64,000 nt of DNA from Yinghuangia sp035454725 (GTDB lineage Bacteria; Actinomycetota; Actinomycetes; Streptomycetales; Streptomycetaceae): contig NZ_JBPKBI010000004.1 in the NCBI RefSeq assembly GCF_051388935.1, positions 186,001 to 250,000 on the forward strand, read 5' to 3'. Under the pieces are notes generated by a model, which saw nothing but the letters and a program-made list of their open reading frames with translations, was not told where the DNA came from and did not search any database. This document shows, piece by piece, positions 8,040 to 16,916 of this stretch; positions within the stretch are counted from its first letter, which is position 1, and each line of letters opens with the position of its first letter. The translations under genes were made by a program, and so were the position numbers.

Positions 8040-10805
8040 TCACGCCAACGACGAGTAGGCGACCACACCGCGCCGCACCGCGTCAACCGCCTTGCGGGCC
8101 GTCGTGCGCACCTGCCCGCCCTCGGGCGCGGCGTCCGCGATCTGCCCCAGCACGTCCACGAGTTGCTTCATCCACCGGACGAAGTCGCCTGCCGGCATGT
8201 CCGATTCCCCGAGCACGGCGTCCAGCCGCTGCCCCGACGCCCAACTGTAGGCCGTCCAGGCGAAGCCCAGGTCGGGCTCGCGCAGGAAGTCCAGATGGTG
8301 GCGCTCCTCCAAGGCCTCAAGGTGCCCCCACAGCCGCACCATGTCGGCGAGCGCCGACTTCGCCGCTCCGCCCGGCAGTTTCGGGGCGAGGGCGTCGTCG
8401 GGCATGCGGGCCTCGAAGACCAACGCCGAGGCGCAAGCCGCGAGTTCGGCGGGGGTGAGGTGTTCCCACAGTCCTTCGCGGAGGCACTCGGCGGTCAGCA
8501 GGTCGAGTTCGGCATAAATACGGGCGAGCCTGCGTCCGTCATCGGTCACCGTGTCGCCGGCGAGGTATCCGAGATCGGTCAGCATCGCGCAGACCCGGTC
8601 GAAGGTCCGCGCGATGGTGTGCGTACGGCCCTTCATACGCCGCTCAAGCTGCTCGGTGTCGCGTTGCAGCCGGTAATAGCGCTCGGCCCACCGTGCATGG
8701 TCCTCACGGTCGTCGCAACCGTGGCACGGGTGCTGCCGGATCTGAGCGCGCAGCCGCGCGATCTCGGGGTCGTCGGCGGCCGGCGATCGACCGCGCCGGG
8801 GCCGGGACGGCTCGATGTGCCCGGCCTTCGTACGCAACGCGGACGCGAGGTCGCGCCGCGACTGCGCGCTGCGGGCGTTGAACGAGCGCGGGATCCGCAT
8901 CCGCTCGACCGCCCCCACCGGAGTCGGGAAATCGATCGAGGCGAGGCGCCGGGCCTGCCGGTCGGCGGTCAGCACGAACGGGCGCGGCCCGTCGTGGCCT
9001 TCGTCGAGTCCGGGGTCGAGGACGACGGCGAGCCCGGCGTACTTCCCGGTGGGCACGACGATGATGTCGCCGGGCTTGAGTTTCTCCAGCGAGGCCGCCG
9101 CGGCCGCCCTGCGCTGGGCGGCTCCCTCGCGGGCCATCCGCGTCTCCCGGTCCTTCAGGGCCCGGCGCAGCGCGCCGTACTCCTCGAAGTCGCCCAGGTG
9201 GCACGTCATCGCCTCGCGGTAGCCCTCCAGGCCCTCCTCGTTGCGGTGCACCTGCCGGGCGATGCCGACCACCGAGCGGTCGGCCTGGAACTGCGCGAAC
9301 GACGTCTCCAGCAGCTCGCGTGAGCGGTGCCGGCCGACCTGGCCGACGAGGTTGACGGCCATGTTGTACGACGGCTTGAACGACGACCGCAGCGGGTAGG
9401 TCCGCGTGCCCGCCAGCCCGGCCAGATGCTTGGGGTCGAAGCCCTGGTGCCACAGCACGACCGCATGGCCCTCGACGTCGATGCCGCGCCGCCCGGCGCG
9501 ACCGGTGAGCTGGGTGTACTCCCCCGCGGTGAGGTCGGCGTGGGTCTCGCCGTTCCACTTGACGAGCTTCTCCAGCACGACCGAGCGGGCCGGCATGTTG
9601 ATGCCGAGCGCCAGTGTCTCCGTCGCGAACACGGCTTTGACCAGGCCGCGCACGAACAGCTCCTCGACGACCTCCTTGAAGGTCGGCAGCATGCCCGCGT
9701 GGTGGGCCGCGATGCCGCGCTGCAAGGCCTCCAGCCACTCGAAGTAGCCGAGTACGCGCAGGTCTTCGTCCGGGATGTGCCCGGTACGGGTCTCCACGAG
9801 CGATCTGACCTGGGCGCGCTCGGCGTTGGTGTTCAGGCGCAGCCCGGCGTGCAGGCACTGCTGTACGGCTGCCGCGCATCCGGCGCGGCTGAAGATGAAC
9901 GTGATCGCGGGCAGCAGGCCCTGCGAGTCGAGTTTCTCGATGACGTCGACGCGGCTGGGGGTCCACACCCGCCGGGCACGCGTGTTTTCGTCGCGCCCGC
10001 GTGACTTGCGGTAGCGGTCGTACGCTCGCCCGCTGCGCTCGTTGGTCTCCCGGGCCAGGCGGACCAGGTCGGGGTTGACCTCGTGGTGGTTCTCGTCGGT
10101 GAACAGGTCGTACACGCGGTTCCCGGCCATGACGTGCTGCCACAGCGGGACCGGCCGGTGCTCGGAGACGACGACCTCGGTGTCCCCGCGGACGGTGCCG
10201 AGCCAGTCGCCGAACTCCTCGGCATTGGAGACGGTCGCGGAGAGTGACACGAGCGTGACCGACGGCGGGAGGTGGATGATCACTTCCTCCCAGACCGCGC
10301 CGCGGAAGCGGTCCGAGAGGTAGTGGACCTCGTCCATGACGACGTAGCCGAGGCCTTCGAGGGTGTACGACGACGCGTAGAGCATGTTGCGCAGCACCTC
10401 GGTCGTCATCACGACGATCGGTGCGTCCCCGTTGACCGAGTTGTCGCCGGTCAGCAGCCCGACCTTGTCCGGGCCGTAGCGTTTGACCAGGTCGGTGTAC
10501 TTCTGGTTGGACAGCGCCTTGATCGGCGTGGTGTAGAAGCATTTGCGGCCCTGGTCGAGGGCGAGGTGTACGGCGAACTCCCCGACCACGGTCTTGCCGG
10601 AGCCGGTCGGCGCCGCGACGAGCACGCCGCGTCCGGCCTCCAGCGCGCGGCAGGCCTCTTCCTGGAACGGGTCGAGGCCGAACTCGTACTGGTCGCGGAA
10701 GGCGTACAGGCTCGTGCTCGCCTCGATCCGGCGGGCGCGGGCGGCGGCGAACCGCTCGGCGGGCGACAGCTCCGCAGAGTCGGGATCGCGGTCCGGTGTC
10801 GTCAT
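8040..10805 (-). CDS. helY: Ski2-like DEVH-box helicase HelY
   Basis: A 921-residue superfamily 2 helicase related to yeast Ski2/Mtr4. Motif I is AAPTGSGKT (residues 64-72), motif II is DEVH (158-161), motif III is SLSATVSN, and motif VI is QLTGRAGRRG. The C-terminal third has the DSHCT-type helical domain (YAELDLLTAECLREGLW). The family unwinds RNA or DNA with a 3' overhang; its role in actinobacteria is not settled. The ATG at 10805 (MTTPDRDPDSAE) is chosen because the sequence before it is poorly conserved in character. Actinobacterial helY genes are commonly found just downstream of the tatA-tatC and pafBC genes, as here. Confidence 0.93.
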   Translation of the reverse strand: MTTPDRDPDSAELSPAERFAAARARRIEASTSLYAFRDQYEFGLDPFQEEACRALEAGRGVLVAAPTGSGKTVVGEFAVHLALDQGRKCFYTTPIKALSNQKYTDLVKRYGPDKVGLLTGDNSVNGDAPIVVMTTEVLRNMLYASSYTLEGLGYVVMDEVHYLSDRFRGAVWEEVIIHLPPSVTLVSLSATVSNAEEFGDWLGTVRGDTEVVVSEHRPVPLWQHVMAGNRVYDLFTDENHHEVNPDLVRLARETNERSGRAYDRYRKSRGRDENTRARRVWTPSRVDVIEKLDSQGLLPAITFIFSRAGCAAAVQQCLHAGLRLNTNAERAQVRSLVETRTGHIPDEDLRVLGYFEWLEALQRGIAAHHAGMLPTFKEVVEELFVRGLVKAVFATETLALGINMPARSVVLEKLVKWNGETHADLTAGEYTQLTGRAGRRGIDVEGHAVVLWHQGFDPKHLAGLAGTRTYPLRSSFKPSYNMAVNLVGQVGRHRSRELLETSFAQFQADRSVVGIARQVHRNEEGLEGYREAMTCHLGDFEEYGALRRALKDRETRMAREGAAQRRAAAAASLEKLKPGDIIVVPTGKYAGLAVVLDPGLDEGHDGPRPFVLTADRQARRLASIDFPTPVGAVERMRIPRSFNARSAQSRRDLASALRTKAGHIEPSRPRRGRSPAADDPEIARLRAQIRQHPCHGCDDREDHARWAERYYRLQRDTEQLERRMKGRTHTIARTFDRVCAMLTDLGYLAGDTVTDDGRRLARIYAELDLLTAECLREGLWEHLTPAELAACASALVFEARMPDDALAPKLPGGAAKSALADMVRLWGHLEALEERHHLDFLREPDLGFAWTAYSWASGQRLDAVLGESDMPAGDFVRWMKQLVDVLGQIADAAPEGGQVRTTARKAVDAVRRGVVAYSSLA

Positions 10806-11014
10806 TCGGACCACCCGCTCTTCGGTCGCGCGCTGCTTGGGGCTCGGGGATCGCGGCGGCTGCCGCGGCAAGGGTCGAGGTGCATCTCACCGTGCAGGTT
10901 ACCGGGCGGCGTCGCCGGATGTGATCACGTTTTCCCGGTGCGCGGGGACTGCGGAAGCCCTGTCCGCAGTCCACTGGCGCATGCGCGACGACGGTTCCCG
11001 AAGCCTGCCCCGGC

Positions 11015-11971
11015 TCAGGTGATGTCGTCGGCGTGTATGGCGGACTCGTGCGCGTTGCCGTCGCGCGGCGACGGAGCGGTGGCGGCCGGCTGCTCGATCG
11101 GGGACGGCCCGAGGTCGAGGGACGAGGCCTCGTCGTCGTCCACGTCACCGCCGAGGGCGGCTCTGCGGCTGCGTCCGCGGCGCTTGTCGTTGATCCACGA
11201 GAACAGCACCGCGAACAGGTACAGGACCGTGATGGGCATCGCGAGCAGGCACATCGTCAGGGGGTCGGTGGTCGGCGTCGCCACCGCGCCGAAGACGAAG
11301 ATGCCCATGACCACCCAGCGCCACCAGCTCACGAGCTGACGCGCCGTCACCAAACCGGCGACGTTCATGAGGATCAGGATCAACGGCAGTTCGCACGCGA
11401 GGCCGAAGACGATGACCATGCGCAGGACGAAGTCGAGGTATTCGTCGAGCTGGATCTGGTTGTTCGCGTCGCTGATCGTGAAGCCGAGCAGCGCGTCGAG
11501 GGCGTGCGGCAGGATCGTGTACGAGAACCAGGCTCCGGCGGCGAACAGCGGCGTACCCAGCGCGACGAACGAAATCGCGTACCGCTTCTCGTGTTTGTGC
11601 AGGCCGGGCGCCAGGAAGCCCCACAACTGGTAGAGCCAGATCGGCGCGGCCAGGACCAGGCCGGTGGTGAGCGACACCTTCAGCATGATCGAGAACGGGT
11701 TGAGCACGCCCTGCTGGACGAGCACACCCTCGCCGCATTCGCGGTTGTTGCCGACGCCGCTGACGTTGTCCAGGTCACAGACCGGGGCAACCAGGAACTC
11801 CGCGACGTCCTTGTAGTAGAACGCCGCCACCACGGTGATCAGCAAAATCGCCAGCAGCGATTTGACCAGCCTGTTGCGCAGTTCGCGCAGGTGGTCCATG
11901 AGGGGCATACGCCCCTCGTCGTTCTTGGGTGGGCGGGCAGGCTTGCGCCAGAGCCCTTTGCGTTCGCTCAC
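11015..11971 (-). CDS. tatC: Sec-independent translocase subunit TatC
   Basis: A 318-residue six-helix membrane protein and the receptor core of the twin-arginine translocase, which exports folded proteins. The conserved N-terminal cytoplasmic motif DHLRELRNRLVKSL is followed by helices, the LYQLWGFLAPGLHKHEKRY loop, and LPLILILMNVAGLVTARQL. After the last helix there is an acidic cytoplasmic tail of about 60 residues that is longer than in E. coli. The gene follows tatA by 41 bp, so they should be cotranscribed. The start is GTG at 11971. Confidence 0.96.
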   Translation of the reverse strand: MSERKGLWRKPARPPKNDEGRMPLMDHLRELRNRLVKSLLAILLITVVAAFYYKDVAEFLVAPVCDLDNVSGVGNNRECGEGVLVQQGVLNPFSIMLKVSLTTGLVLAAPIWLYQLWGFLAPGLHKHEKRYAISFVALGTPLFAAGAWFSYTILPHALDALLGFTISDANNQIQLDEYLDFVLRMVIVFGLACELPLILILMNVAGLVTARQLVSWWRWVVMGIFVFGAVATPTTDPLTMCLLAMPITVLYLFAVLFSWINDKRRGRSRRAALGGDVDDDEASSLDLGPSPIEQPAATAPSPRDGNAHESAIHADDIT

Positions 11972-12012
11972 CTTGGCGGGCCGACTCCGGGGGGCTGGTC
12001 GTCAGATGCAGG

Positions 12013-12300
12013 TCAGCGGCGGTTGGCGTCGGGCTCGCCCACCGGGCGCGCCTGCGACACCTCACCGGGCGCGGCCTGGATCGTGCGCGGCGCCTCGGTG
12101 GTCTCCGACTTGCCCGCCTCGGACTTCGCCGTGCCGGCGGAGGCGGCGTCGTCGGTCTTCATCGCCTTGGCCTCGCTCTTGAGGATCCGCATCGAGCGCC
12201 CGAGCGCCCGAGCGGTGTCCGGCAGCTTCTTGGCACCGAACAGGAGCACAACGATGACCAGGATCAGGATGATCTCAGTGGGTCCTAGCCTGCCGAACAT
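12013..12300 (-). CDS. tatA: Sec-independent translocase subunit TatA
   Basis: A 95-residue protein with an N-out membrane helix (residues about 7-21, TEIILILVIVVLLFG), the hinge FGAKKLPD, an amphipathic helix (ARALGRSMRILKSEAKAM) and a charged low-complexity tail. TatA oligomers form the transient passage for folded proteins bearing twin-arginine signals. The Phe-Gly hinge and length fit TatA rather than TatB; no tatB is in the window. It is the first gene of the tatA-tatC pair. Confidence 0.95.
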   Translation of the reverse strand: MFGRLGPTEIILILVIVVLLFGAKKLPDTARALGRSMRILKSEAKAMKTDDAASAGTAKSEAGKSETTEAPRTIQAAPGEVSQARPVGEPDANRR

Positions 12301-12457
12301 AGTCGTTACCTCATAACCGGGGGGTTGATGGGTCCGATCGTACGCCGATCCGTGTTAAGCCGGTGCAACGCAATCGTGGCGAAAGCCGGGCGCTTTGAGA
12401 ACCCATTCGTCGCCGAACGTTCAACCGGAACACCTGGGCGCCACAAGAACGAACCGG

Positions 12458-12643
12458 TCAGAACCGGCGAGAACGGGCGTCATCGAGGTCCGCCGCGGCA
12501 CGACCGATGCGGTCGGCCGCGTCGCCGACCGCACGCCCGAGGTGACGTACGTCACCCGCCAACCGGAAGGCCAGGCGCCCGAGAACGGCGACACCGCCGA
12601 CGAAGAGGAGGAGTGCGAGGGCGAGAAGTACCCACAGGAACAT
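12458..12643 (-). CDS. Small single-pass membrane protein
   Basis: A 61-residue frame that begins with a strong hydrophobic helix (MFLWVLLALALLLFVGGVAVLG) followed by an amphipathic, Ala/Arg/Asp-rich tail (DVRHLGRAVGDAADRIGRAAADLDDA). Its place between tatA and a zinc-ribbon gene, and its orientation, fit a small conserved gene in this actinobacterial neighbourhood. The function is unknown. The short length leaves some doubt that it is translated. Confidence 0.6.
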   Translation of the reverse strand: MFLWVLLALALLLFVGGVAVLGRLAFRLAGDVRHLGRAVGDAADRIGRAAADLDDARSRRF

Positions 12644-12677
12644 GGCCCGACCCTACTGTGCCGCCCCTGGCCGCACG

Positions 12678-12881
12678 TCAGCTCGCCACCTGCATCGACG
12701 CGACGCCGCCGTCCGACAGCAACTCGACGATCTTCTCGCCCGCCGGACGGCGCACCGAATCATGACAATTGGGACAACGGAAAACGTAGAACGACTTGCC
12801 GGGGCGCACCACGAGCCGCAACTGCTCGGCGGTCAACTCGACCCGTCCGCACACCGGGCAGCGTGCCGTGAACATCGCCAT
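12678..12881 (-). CDS. Small zinc-ribbon protein
   Basis: A 67-residue protein with two CxxC knuckles, CPVC near the start and CPNC in the middle (YVFRCPNCHDSVRRP), which should bind one zinc ion. The ATG is preceded by GGAGTGAGGAGCGGCCT on the coding strand, a good ribosome site. It lies in the same direction as tatA and the pafBC pair. The structure suggests a nucleic-acid or protein-binding role, but I do not recognise a defined family. Confidence 0.75.
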   Translation of the reverse strand: MAMFTARCPVCGRVELTAEQLRLVVRPGKSFYVFRCPNCHDSVRRPAGEKIVELLSDGGVASMQVAS

Positions 12882-12976
12882 AGGCCGCTCCTCACTCCTC
12901 CTGAACGCCCCTCGGGGCGTGCCTCATCGGATTTGTCGACCCTGCCGGGGCGGGGGTGGCGCAAGTGCGCGGCGCG

Positions 12977-13933
12977 TCAGGCGGTCGCGTACGCCGCGAG
13001 CGCGGCTGCGGCGGTCCGGCGGATGTCGTCGGCGAGTTCGGCGGGCGCGACGACGCGGCCGTGCTCACCGAGCCGCAGCGCGAGCCTGCGCACCACCGAC
13101 GGATCCGGCGTGCGCAACGTCAACCGCAGCCCGCCGTCGGGGAGTTCCTCCAGAGCGTCGTACGGGTAGTACTCGCGCACCCACCGGCCACCCGGGCCGA
13201 GTTCGAGGACCACCTCGATGTCCTCGGGAGTCGGCTGCACCAGGCCGTCGGCGGGATCGAAGGGCGCGACGGTCGGCGCCGCAGACTTGTCGTCGAGCAG
13301 TTCCGCGGCCACCACCCGGTCCAGCCGGAACAGCCGGCGGTCCTCGGCGGTGCGGCACCAGGCCAGCAGGTAGGAGCGGCCCTCGACCAGCAGCAGCCGC
13401 ACCGGGTCCACGATGCGCTCGGTCACCTCGTCGCGCCGGGGCACGTAGTAGCTCAGCCGCAGCGCTCGCTGCTCGGCGATCGCCCGGTCCATCGTCGCGA
13501 ACGAGGAGTCCTCCGCCTCGAATTCGACGCGGACGTGGGCGGCGGCCTGCGCGGCGTCGCCCGCGGCGTCCTCAAGCTTCGCGGTGACCCGGCCGAGCGC
13601 CTCGCGGTCGCGGTCGCGCAGCCCGGACAGCCCCGCGAGCGCGCGCAGGGCGACCAGGAGAGTCAGCGCCTCGTGCGGGGCCAACCGCACCGGACGCACC
13701 GGGGCGTCGGCGTTGTCGAGCCACACCCGACCATCGGCGTCCACATGGGGTTCGAGGAGGTCGTCGGCCATGAAGCTGGTGCCGCACATGTGCAGCGTGC
13801 CCAAATCGGCCTCGATGGCGTCGATTTCGTGACCGAACGCGCGCGCGACGTCCTCCAGCCGCGCGCCGGGGCGCTCACGCAGGTACGCGACCAGCGACAG
13901 CAGGCGACGCGTGTCGTCCAGGGCGTTGCTCAT
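12977..13933 (-). CDS. pafC: WYL-domain transcriptional regulator PafC
   Basis: A 318-residue protein with an N-terminal winged helix (DDTRRLLSLVAYLRERPGARLEDVARAFG), a central WYL domain (ALRLSYYVPRRDEVTERIVDPVRLL and LLAWCRTAEDRRLFRLDRV) and a C-terminal WCX segment. In mycobacteria PafB and PafC act together as an activator of the RecA/LexA-independent DNA damage response; single-stranded DNA is the proposed ligand of the WYL domains. The start codon overlaps the pafB stop by four bases (ATGA), so translation is coupled. The short, MCGTS-containing N-terminal region is typical of PafC rather than PafB. Confidence 0.92.
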   Translation of the reverse strand: MSNALDDTRRLLSLVAYLRERPGARLEDVARAFGHEIDAIEADLGTLHMCGTSFMADDLLEPHVDADGRVWLDNADAPVRPVRLAPHEALTLLVALRALAGLSGLRDRDREALGRVTAKLEDAAGDAAQAAAHVRVEFEAEDSSFATMDRAIAEQRALRLSYYVPRRDEVTERIVDPVRLLLVEGRSYLLAWCRTAEDRRLFRLDRVVAAELLDDKSAAPTVAPFDPADGLVQPTPEDIEVVLELGPGGRWVREYYPYDALEELPDGGLRLTLRTPDPSVVRRLALRLGEHGRVVAPAELADDIRRTAAAALAAYATA

Positions 13934-14949
13934 GCGCGCACCTCACTCGCGTCGCTCAGGGTCTCGCTCGGGTCCGCGTCAGTGTCGACCGGAAGTCCTG
14001 CCGCGGCACGCAACTGGCGTACCACCGCGGACCGCAGCTCCGGCGGGTCCAGCACGACCACATCCGTGCCGAACTCCGCGAGCCAGCTGTGCAGCCCGTG
14101 CCCGTACGGCAACTCCAGCTCGTCCCAGGCCTCGTCGACCTGCTTGACCGCGGACGCCCGCGCCCGCAACGGGAATCCGGCCCCGGAGCGCAGCCGGATG
14201 CGGGCGGTGCCTTCCCCGCCCTCCCCCGCGAACCGGGCCACCTGCGCGCGGATGTCGACGCTCGCCGGGACCGGGGCGCGCAGCTCTTCGCGCAGAATGC
14301 GCGGCTTCGGCTTGTCGAGCACCCGCTCCAGGCGGAACACGCGCTGCTCGCCGCGGTCGCGCGCCCAGCCCACCAGATACCAGCGGCCCCGCCAGCAACT
14401 CATGCCCCACGGCTCGACCACGCGCTGGCGTGCCTCGGAAGCGCCCGACCCGCGGTAGGTGAACTGCACGGGACGGCGAGTGCGCAGCGCCTCCAACAGC
14501 GGCCCGAACGCGGGCTCGCGTGCGGCGACGCGGGGTTCGACGGAGGTGAGCGGTGCGGTGTCGATCTCGACGCCGGCGGCCTTGAGCTTGTACAGGGCGC
14601 CCGTCGCGGCCCCCGACAGCGACGACTGCTGCCACGCGCCCGCGGCGAGCGCCAGCGCCGCGGCTTCCTCGGGGTCGAGGTCGACGGGCGGGAGCGCGTT
14701 GTGCTCGGGGCGGATCCGGTAGCCGTCGGCGGACTCGACGAGCGGGTCGTTCGCACCGGTCTCGATGGTGAACCCGAGCTCGCGTACGTCGTCCTTGTCC
14801 CGCTCGAACATCCGGTCGAAGGCCTCGTCGGAGGTGCACAGGCGGTACGACTCGATCGACGACCGCAGCTCCTCCTTCGTGACGTACCGGCGCGCGGCGA
14901 GCAGGCACATGACCAGACTCACCAACCGCTCCTGCTTGGGGATCGCCAT
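13930..14949 (-). CDS. pafB: WYL-domain transcriptional regulator PafB
   Basis: A 339-residue partner of PafC. The N-terminal helix-turn-helix is PKQERLVSLVMCLLAARRYVTKEELRSSIESY, with the family-typical AFDRMFERDKDDVRELGF. The WYL domain lies near 190-260 (RPVQFTYRGSGASEARQRVVEPWGM and WYLVGWARDRGEQRVFRLERV). ATG at 14949 is chosen over upstream codons because it follows AAGGGGCGGAACGG and because PafB proteins begin at this point. The pair is in the same leftward block as tatAC and helY. It sits about 3 kb from pafA rather than directly after it as in mycobacteria. Confidence 0.93.
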   Translation of the reverse strand: MAIPKQERLVSLVMCLLAARRYVTKEELRSSIESYRLCTSDEAFDRMFERDKDDVRELGFTIETGANDPLVESADGYRIRPEHNALPPVDLDPEEAAALALAAGAWQQSSLSGAATGALYKLKAAGVEIDTAPLTSVEPRVAAREPAFGPLLEALRTRRPVQFTYRGSGASEARQRVVEPWGMSCWRGRWYLVGWARDRGEQRVFRLERVLDKPKPRILREELRAPVPASVDIRAQVARFAGEGGEGTARIRLRSGAGFPLRARASAVKQVDEAWDELELPYGHGLHSWLAEFGTDVVVLDPPELRSAVVRQLRAAAGLPVDTDADPSETLSDASEVRA

Positions 14950-15209
14950 CCGTTCCGCCCCTTGGCTCACTGTCCCGTGTCGCGCGGCAGGGCACGCCTC
15001 CCGGGCCCATCCGGGGGAAGCCGCCGCGCGTTCCGCCCCGACCGTACCGCGTCCGCGCGCTCCGCGTCCGCCCGGTGACAAGGCCGGCGACACGCCCGCT
15101 GACCGGCCCGCCGCCGAGTCGGGCCCCGACGGACCCGGGCCCGACCGCTGTTCATGATCCGGTCGTGGGACTCGCCTCCGCACTCGGTTGTCCACTAGCC
15201 TCGCCGACC

Positions 15210-16325
15210 GTGATCACGTGGCGGCGCGGTGAGGTCCTCGGCATCCGGCGCGAGTGGCGCGGCGCCGTGGAATTGACGGTGCGTCAAGAAGGCGCGGCGG
15301 AGCCCGTCCGGGCGCTCGCTTACCCCGAGTTGGTCGGGCGGCCGGAAGTCGGCGACGTCGTCCTCCTCAACACCACCGCGCAGTCCATGGGGCTGGGAAC
15401 CGGCGGCTACGCCTTCGTCGTAGCCCTGCCCGAGCGCCTGCCCAAGGACCCTCCCCCCGGCCCCGGCCACCTGGTCAAAGGCCGCTACACGCCGCTGCAG
15501 GCCGTCGTCCTGGGCGCCGACGAGCAGGAGTCCCCCCACCACGGCCTCCTGCGCGACGCGGACGACCTGGACGCGATGCCCGTCGTCGTCGCCGACCTCC
15601 ACTCGGCGCTGCCCGCGGTGTGCGCCGGTGTACGTGCCGCGCGCCCCGGCGCCCGGATCGCGTACGTCATGACCGACGGCGGCGCGCTGCCCGCCTGGTT
15701 CTCGATGACGGTCGCAGCGCTGCGCGACGCCCACTGGCTGACCGGCACCGTCACCACCGGCCAGGCCATGGGCGGCGACCTGGAGGCCGTGACCGTGCAC
15801 ACCGGGCTGCTCGCGGCCCGGCACGTCCTGCACGCCGACATCGCGGTGGTCACCCAGGGACCGGGCAACCTGGGCACGGACACCCGCTGGGGTTTCTCCG
15901 GCGTCGCGGCGGGCGAGGCGGTCAACGCCGTCGCGGCGCTCGGCGGCCGGCCCGTGGCGGCCCTGCGAATCTCCGACGCCGACCCGCGCGAACGCCACCG
16001 GGGCATCTCGCACCACAGCCTCACCGCCTATGGACGCGTCGCGCTGGCCCCGGCCGACGTCGTCGTGCCGGCCGTCGGCGAACCCCTCGCGAGCCGGCTC
16101 GCCTCCGACGCCGTTGCGCTGCGCACCCGCCACAACGTCGTCACCGTCCCGACCGACGGCCTCGACGAGGCGCTGCGCGCCGTCCCGGTGAAGCTGTCCA
16201 CGATGGGCCGCGGCCTCGACGCGGACCACGCGCACTTCCTCGCCTCGGCCGCCGCGGGGCGCCACGCGGCATCGCTTCTCCCGGCCGGTCTCCCAGCCGG
16301 TCTCCCGGCCGACGACCGGCTGTGA
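15210..16325 (+). CDS. DUF3866 family protein
   Basis: A 371-residue protein that matches the actinobacterial DUF3866 family from its first residues (ITWRRGEVLGIRREWRGAVELTV) through LLNTTAQSMGLGTGGYAFVVALP, PGHLVKGRYTPLQ and RISDADPRERHRGISHHS. GTG at 15210 is chosen because family members begin with this WRRG segment. The function is unknown; there is no signal peptide or membrane helix. The C-terminus carries a Leu-Pro-Ala-Gly repeat (LPAGLPAGLPA) that reflects a small tandem repeat in the DNA. It is divergent from pafB and convergent with the FKBP gene. Confidence 0.85.
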   Translation: MITWRRGEVLGIRREWRGAVELTVRQEGAAEPVRALAYPELVGRPEVGDVVLLNTTAQSMGLGTGGYAFVVALPERLPKDPPPGPGHLVKGRYTPLQAVVLGADEQESPHHGLLRDADDLDAMPVVVADLHSALPAVCAGVRAARPGARIAYVMTDGGALPAWFSMTVAALRDAHWLTGTVTTGQAMGGDLEAVTVHTGLLAARHVLHADIAVVTQGPGNLGTDTRWGFSGVAAGEAVNAVAALGGRPVAALRISDADPRERHRGISHHSLTAYGRVALAPADVVVPAVGEPLASRLASDAVALRTRHNVVTVPTDGLDEALRAVPVKLSTMGRGLDADHAHFLASAAAGRHAASLLPAGLPAGLPADDRL

Positions 16326-16392
16326 CCGGCTGTGACCGGCAGCATGCGCAGGTGACCAGCGGTGCCCGGCGGCGATCCCCCGCAACAACGCC

Positions 16393-16428
16393 GGTGGGAC
16401 GGCGCCCCCGCAAGGACACCGCCCCACC
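16393..16428. terminator. Candidate terminator between DUF3866 and FKBP genes
   Basis: An inverted repeat of GGTGGG and CCCACC that continues inward as CGG/CCG after one mismatch, located between two convergent stops. It could serve either gene. Confidence 0.45.
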
Positions 16429-16446
16429 CTTGACTCCGGGTTCGGA

Positions 16447-16824
16447 TCAGCGCACTCCGCGCAGGTCCACGACGAAGATCAGCGTCTCGCCCGGCTTGAT
16501 CTTGGGCGACGGGCTCGCGTCGCCGTACGCCAGGTGCGGCGGGATGACCAGCTTCCGCCGGCCGCCGACCTTCATCCCCTGGATGCCCTGGTCCCAGCCC
16601 GCGATGACGCGCCCGGCACCGAGCGGAAACTCCAGCGGCTGACCGCGGTTCCAGCTCGCGTCGAACTCCTCGCCGGTGGAGAAGGCGACGCCGACGTAGT
16701 CCGCCTGGACGGTGTGGCCGGCCTGGGCCACCTCGCCCTGGCCCTCCCAGATGTCCGTGACCTCCAGCGCCGTCGGCGGCTCACCGCCGGGGTAGTCGAT
16801 CTCGGGCTTCTCGTTGCTGCTCAT
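16447..16824 (-). CDS. FKBP-type peptidyl-prolyl isomerase, cytoplasmic
   Basis: A 125-residue single FKBP domain that should catalyse cis-trans isomerisation of proline peptide bonds. Recognisable features are the strand VQADYVGVAFSTGEEFDASW, PLEFPLGAGRVIAGWDQGIQGMKVGGRRKLVIPPHLAYG and the last strand ETLIFVVDL. There is no signal peptide. The ATG at 16824 (MSSNEKPE) follows AAGGAGCGGTTCCGCG on the coding strand. It lies 92 bp after the start of the lipoprotein FKBP gene in the same direction, so the two foldases may be cotranscribed. Confidence 0.94.
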   Translation of the reverse strand: MSSNEKPEIDYPGGEPPTALEVTDIWEGQGEVAQAGHTVQADYVGVAFSTGEEFDASWNRGQPLEFPLGAGRVIAGWDQGIQGMKVGGRRKLVIPPHLAYGDASPSPKIKPGETLIFVVDLRGVR

Positions 16825-16916
16825 CGCGGAACCGCTCCTTGATACGTGACCACTGTCGACGGACACTCTTTCAGCTCACGCACCGACGGTCGTCGCACGC
16901 CCCGCCGGACGAGCCG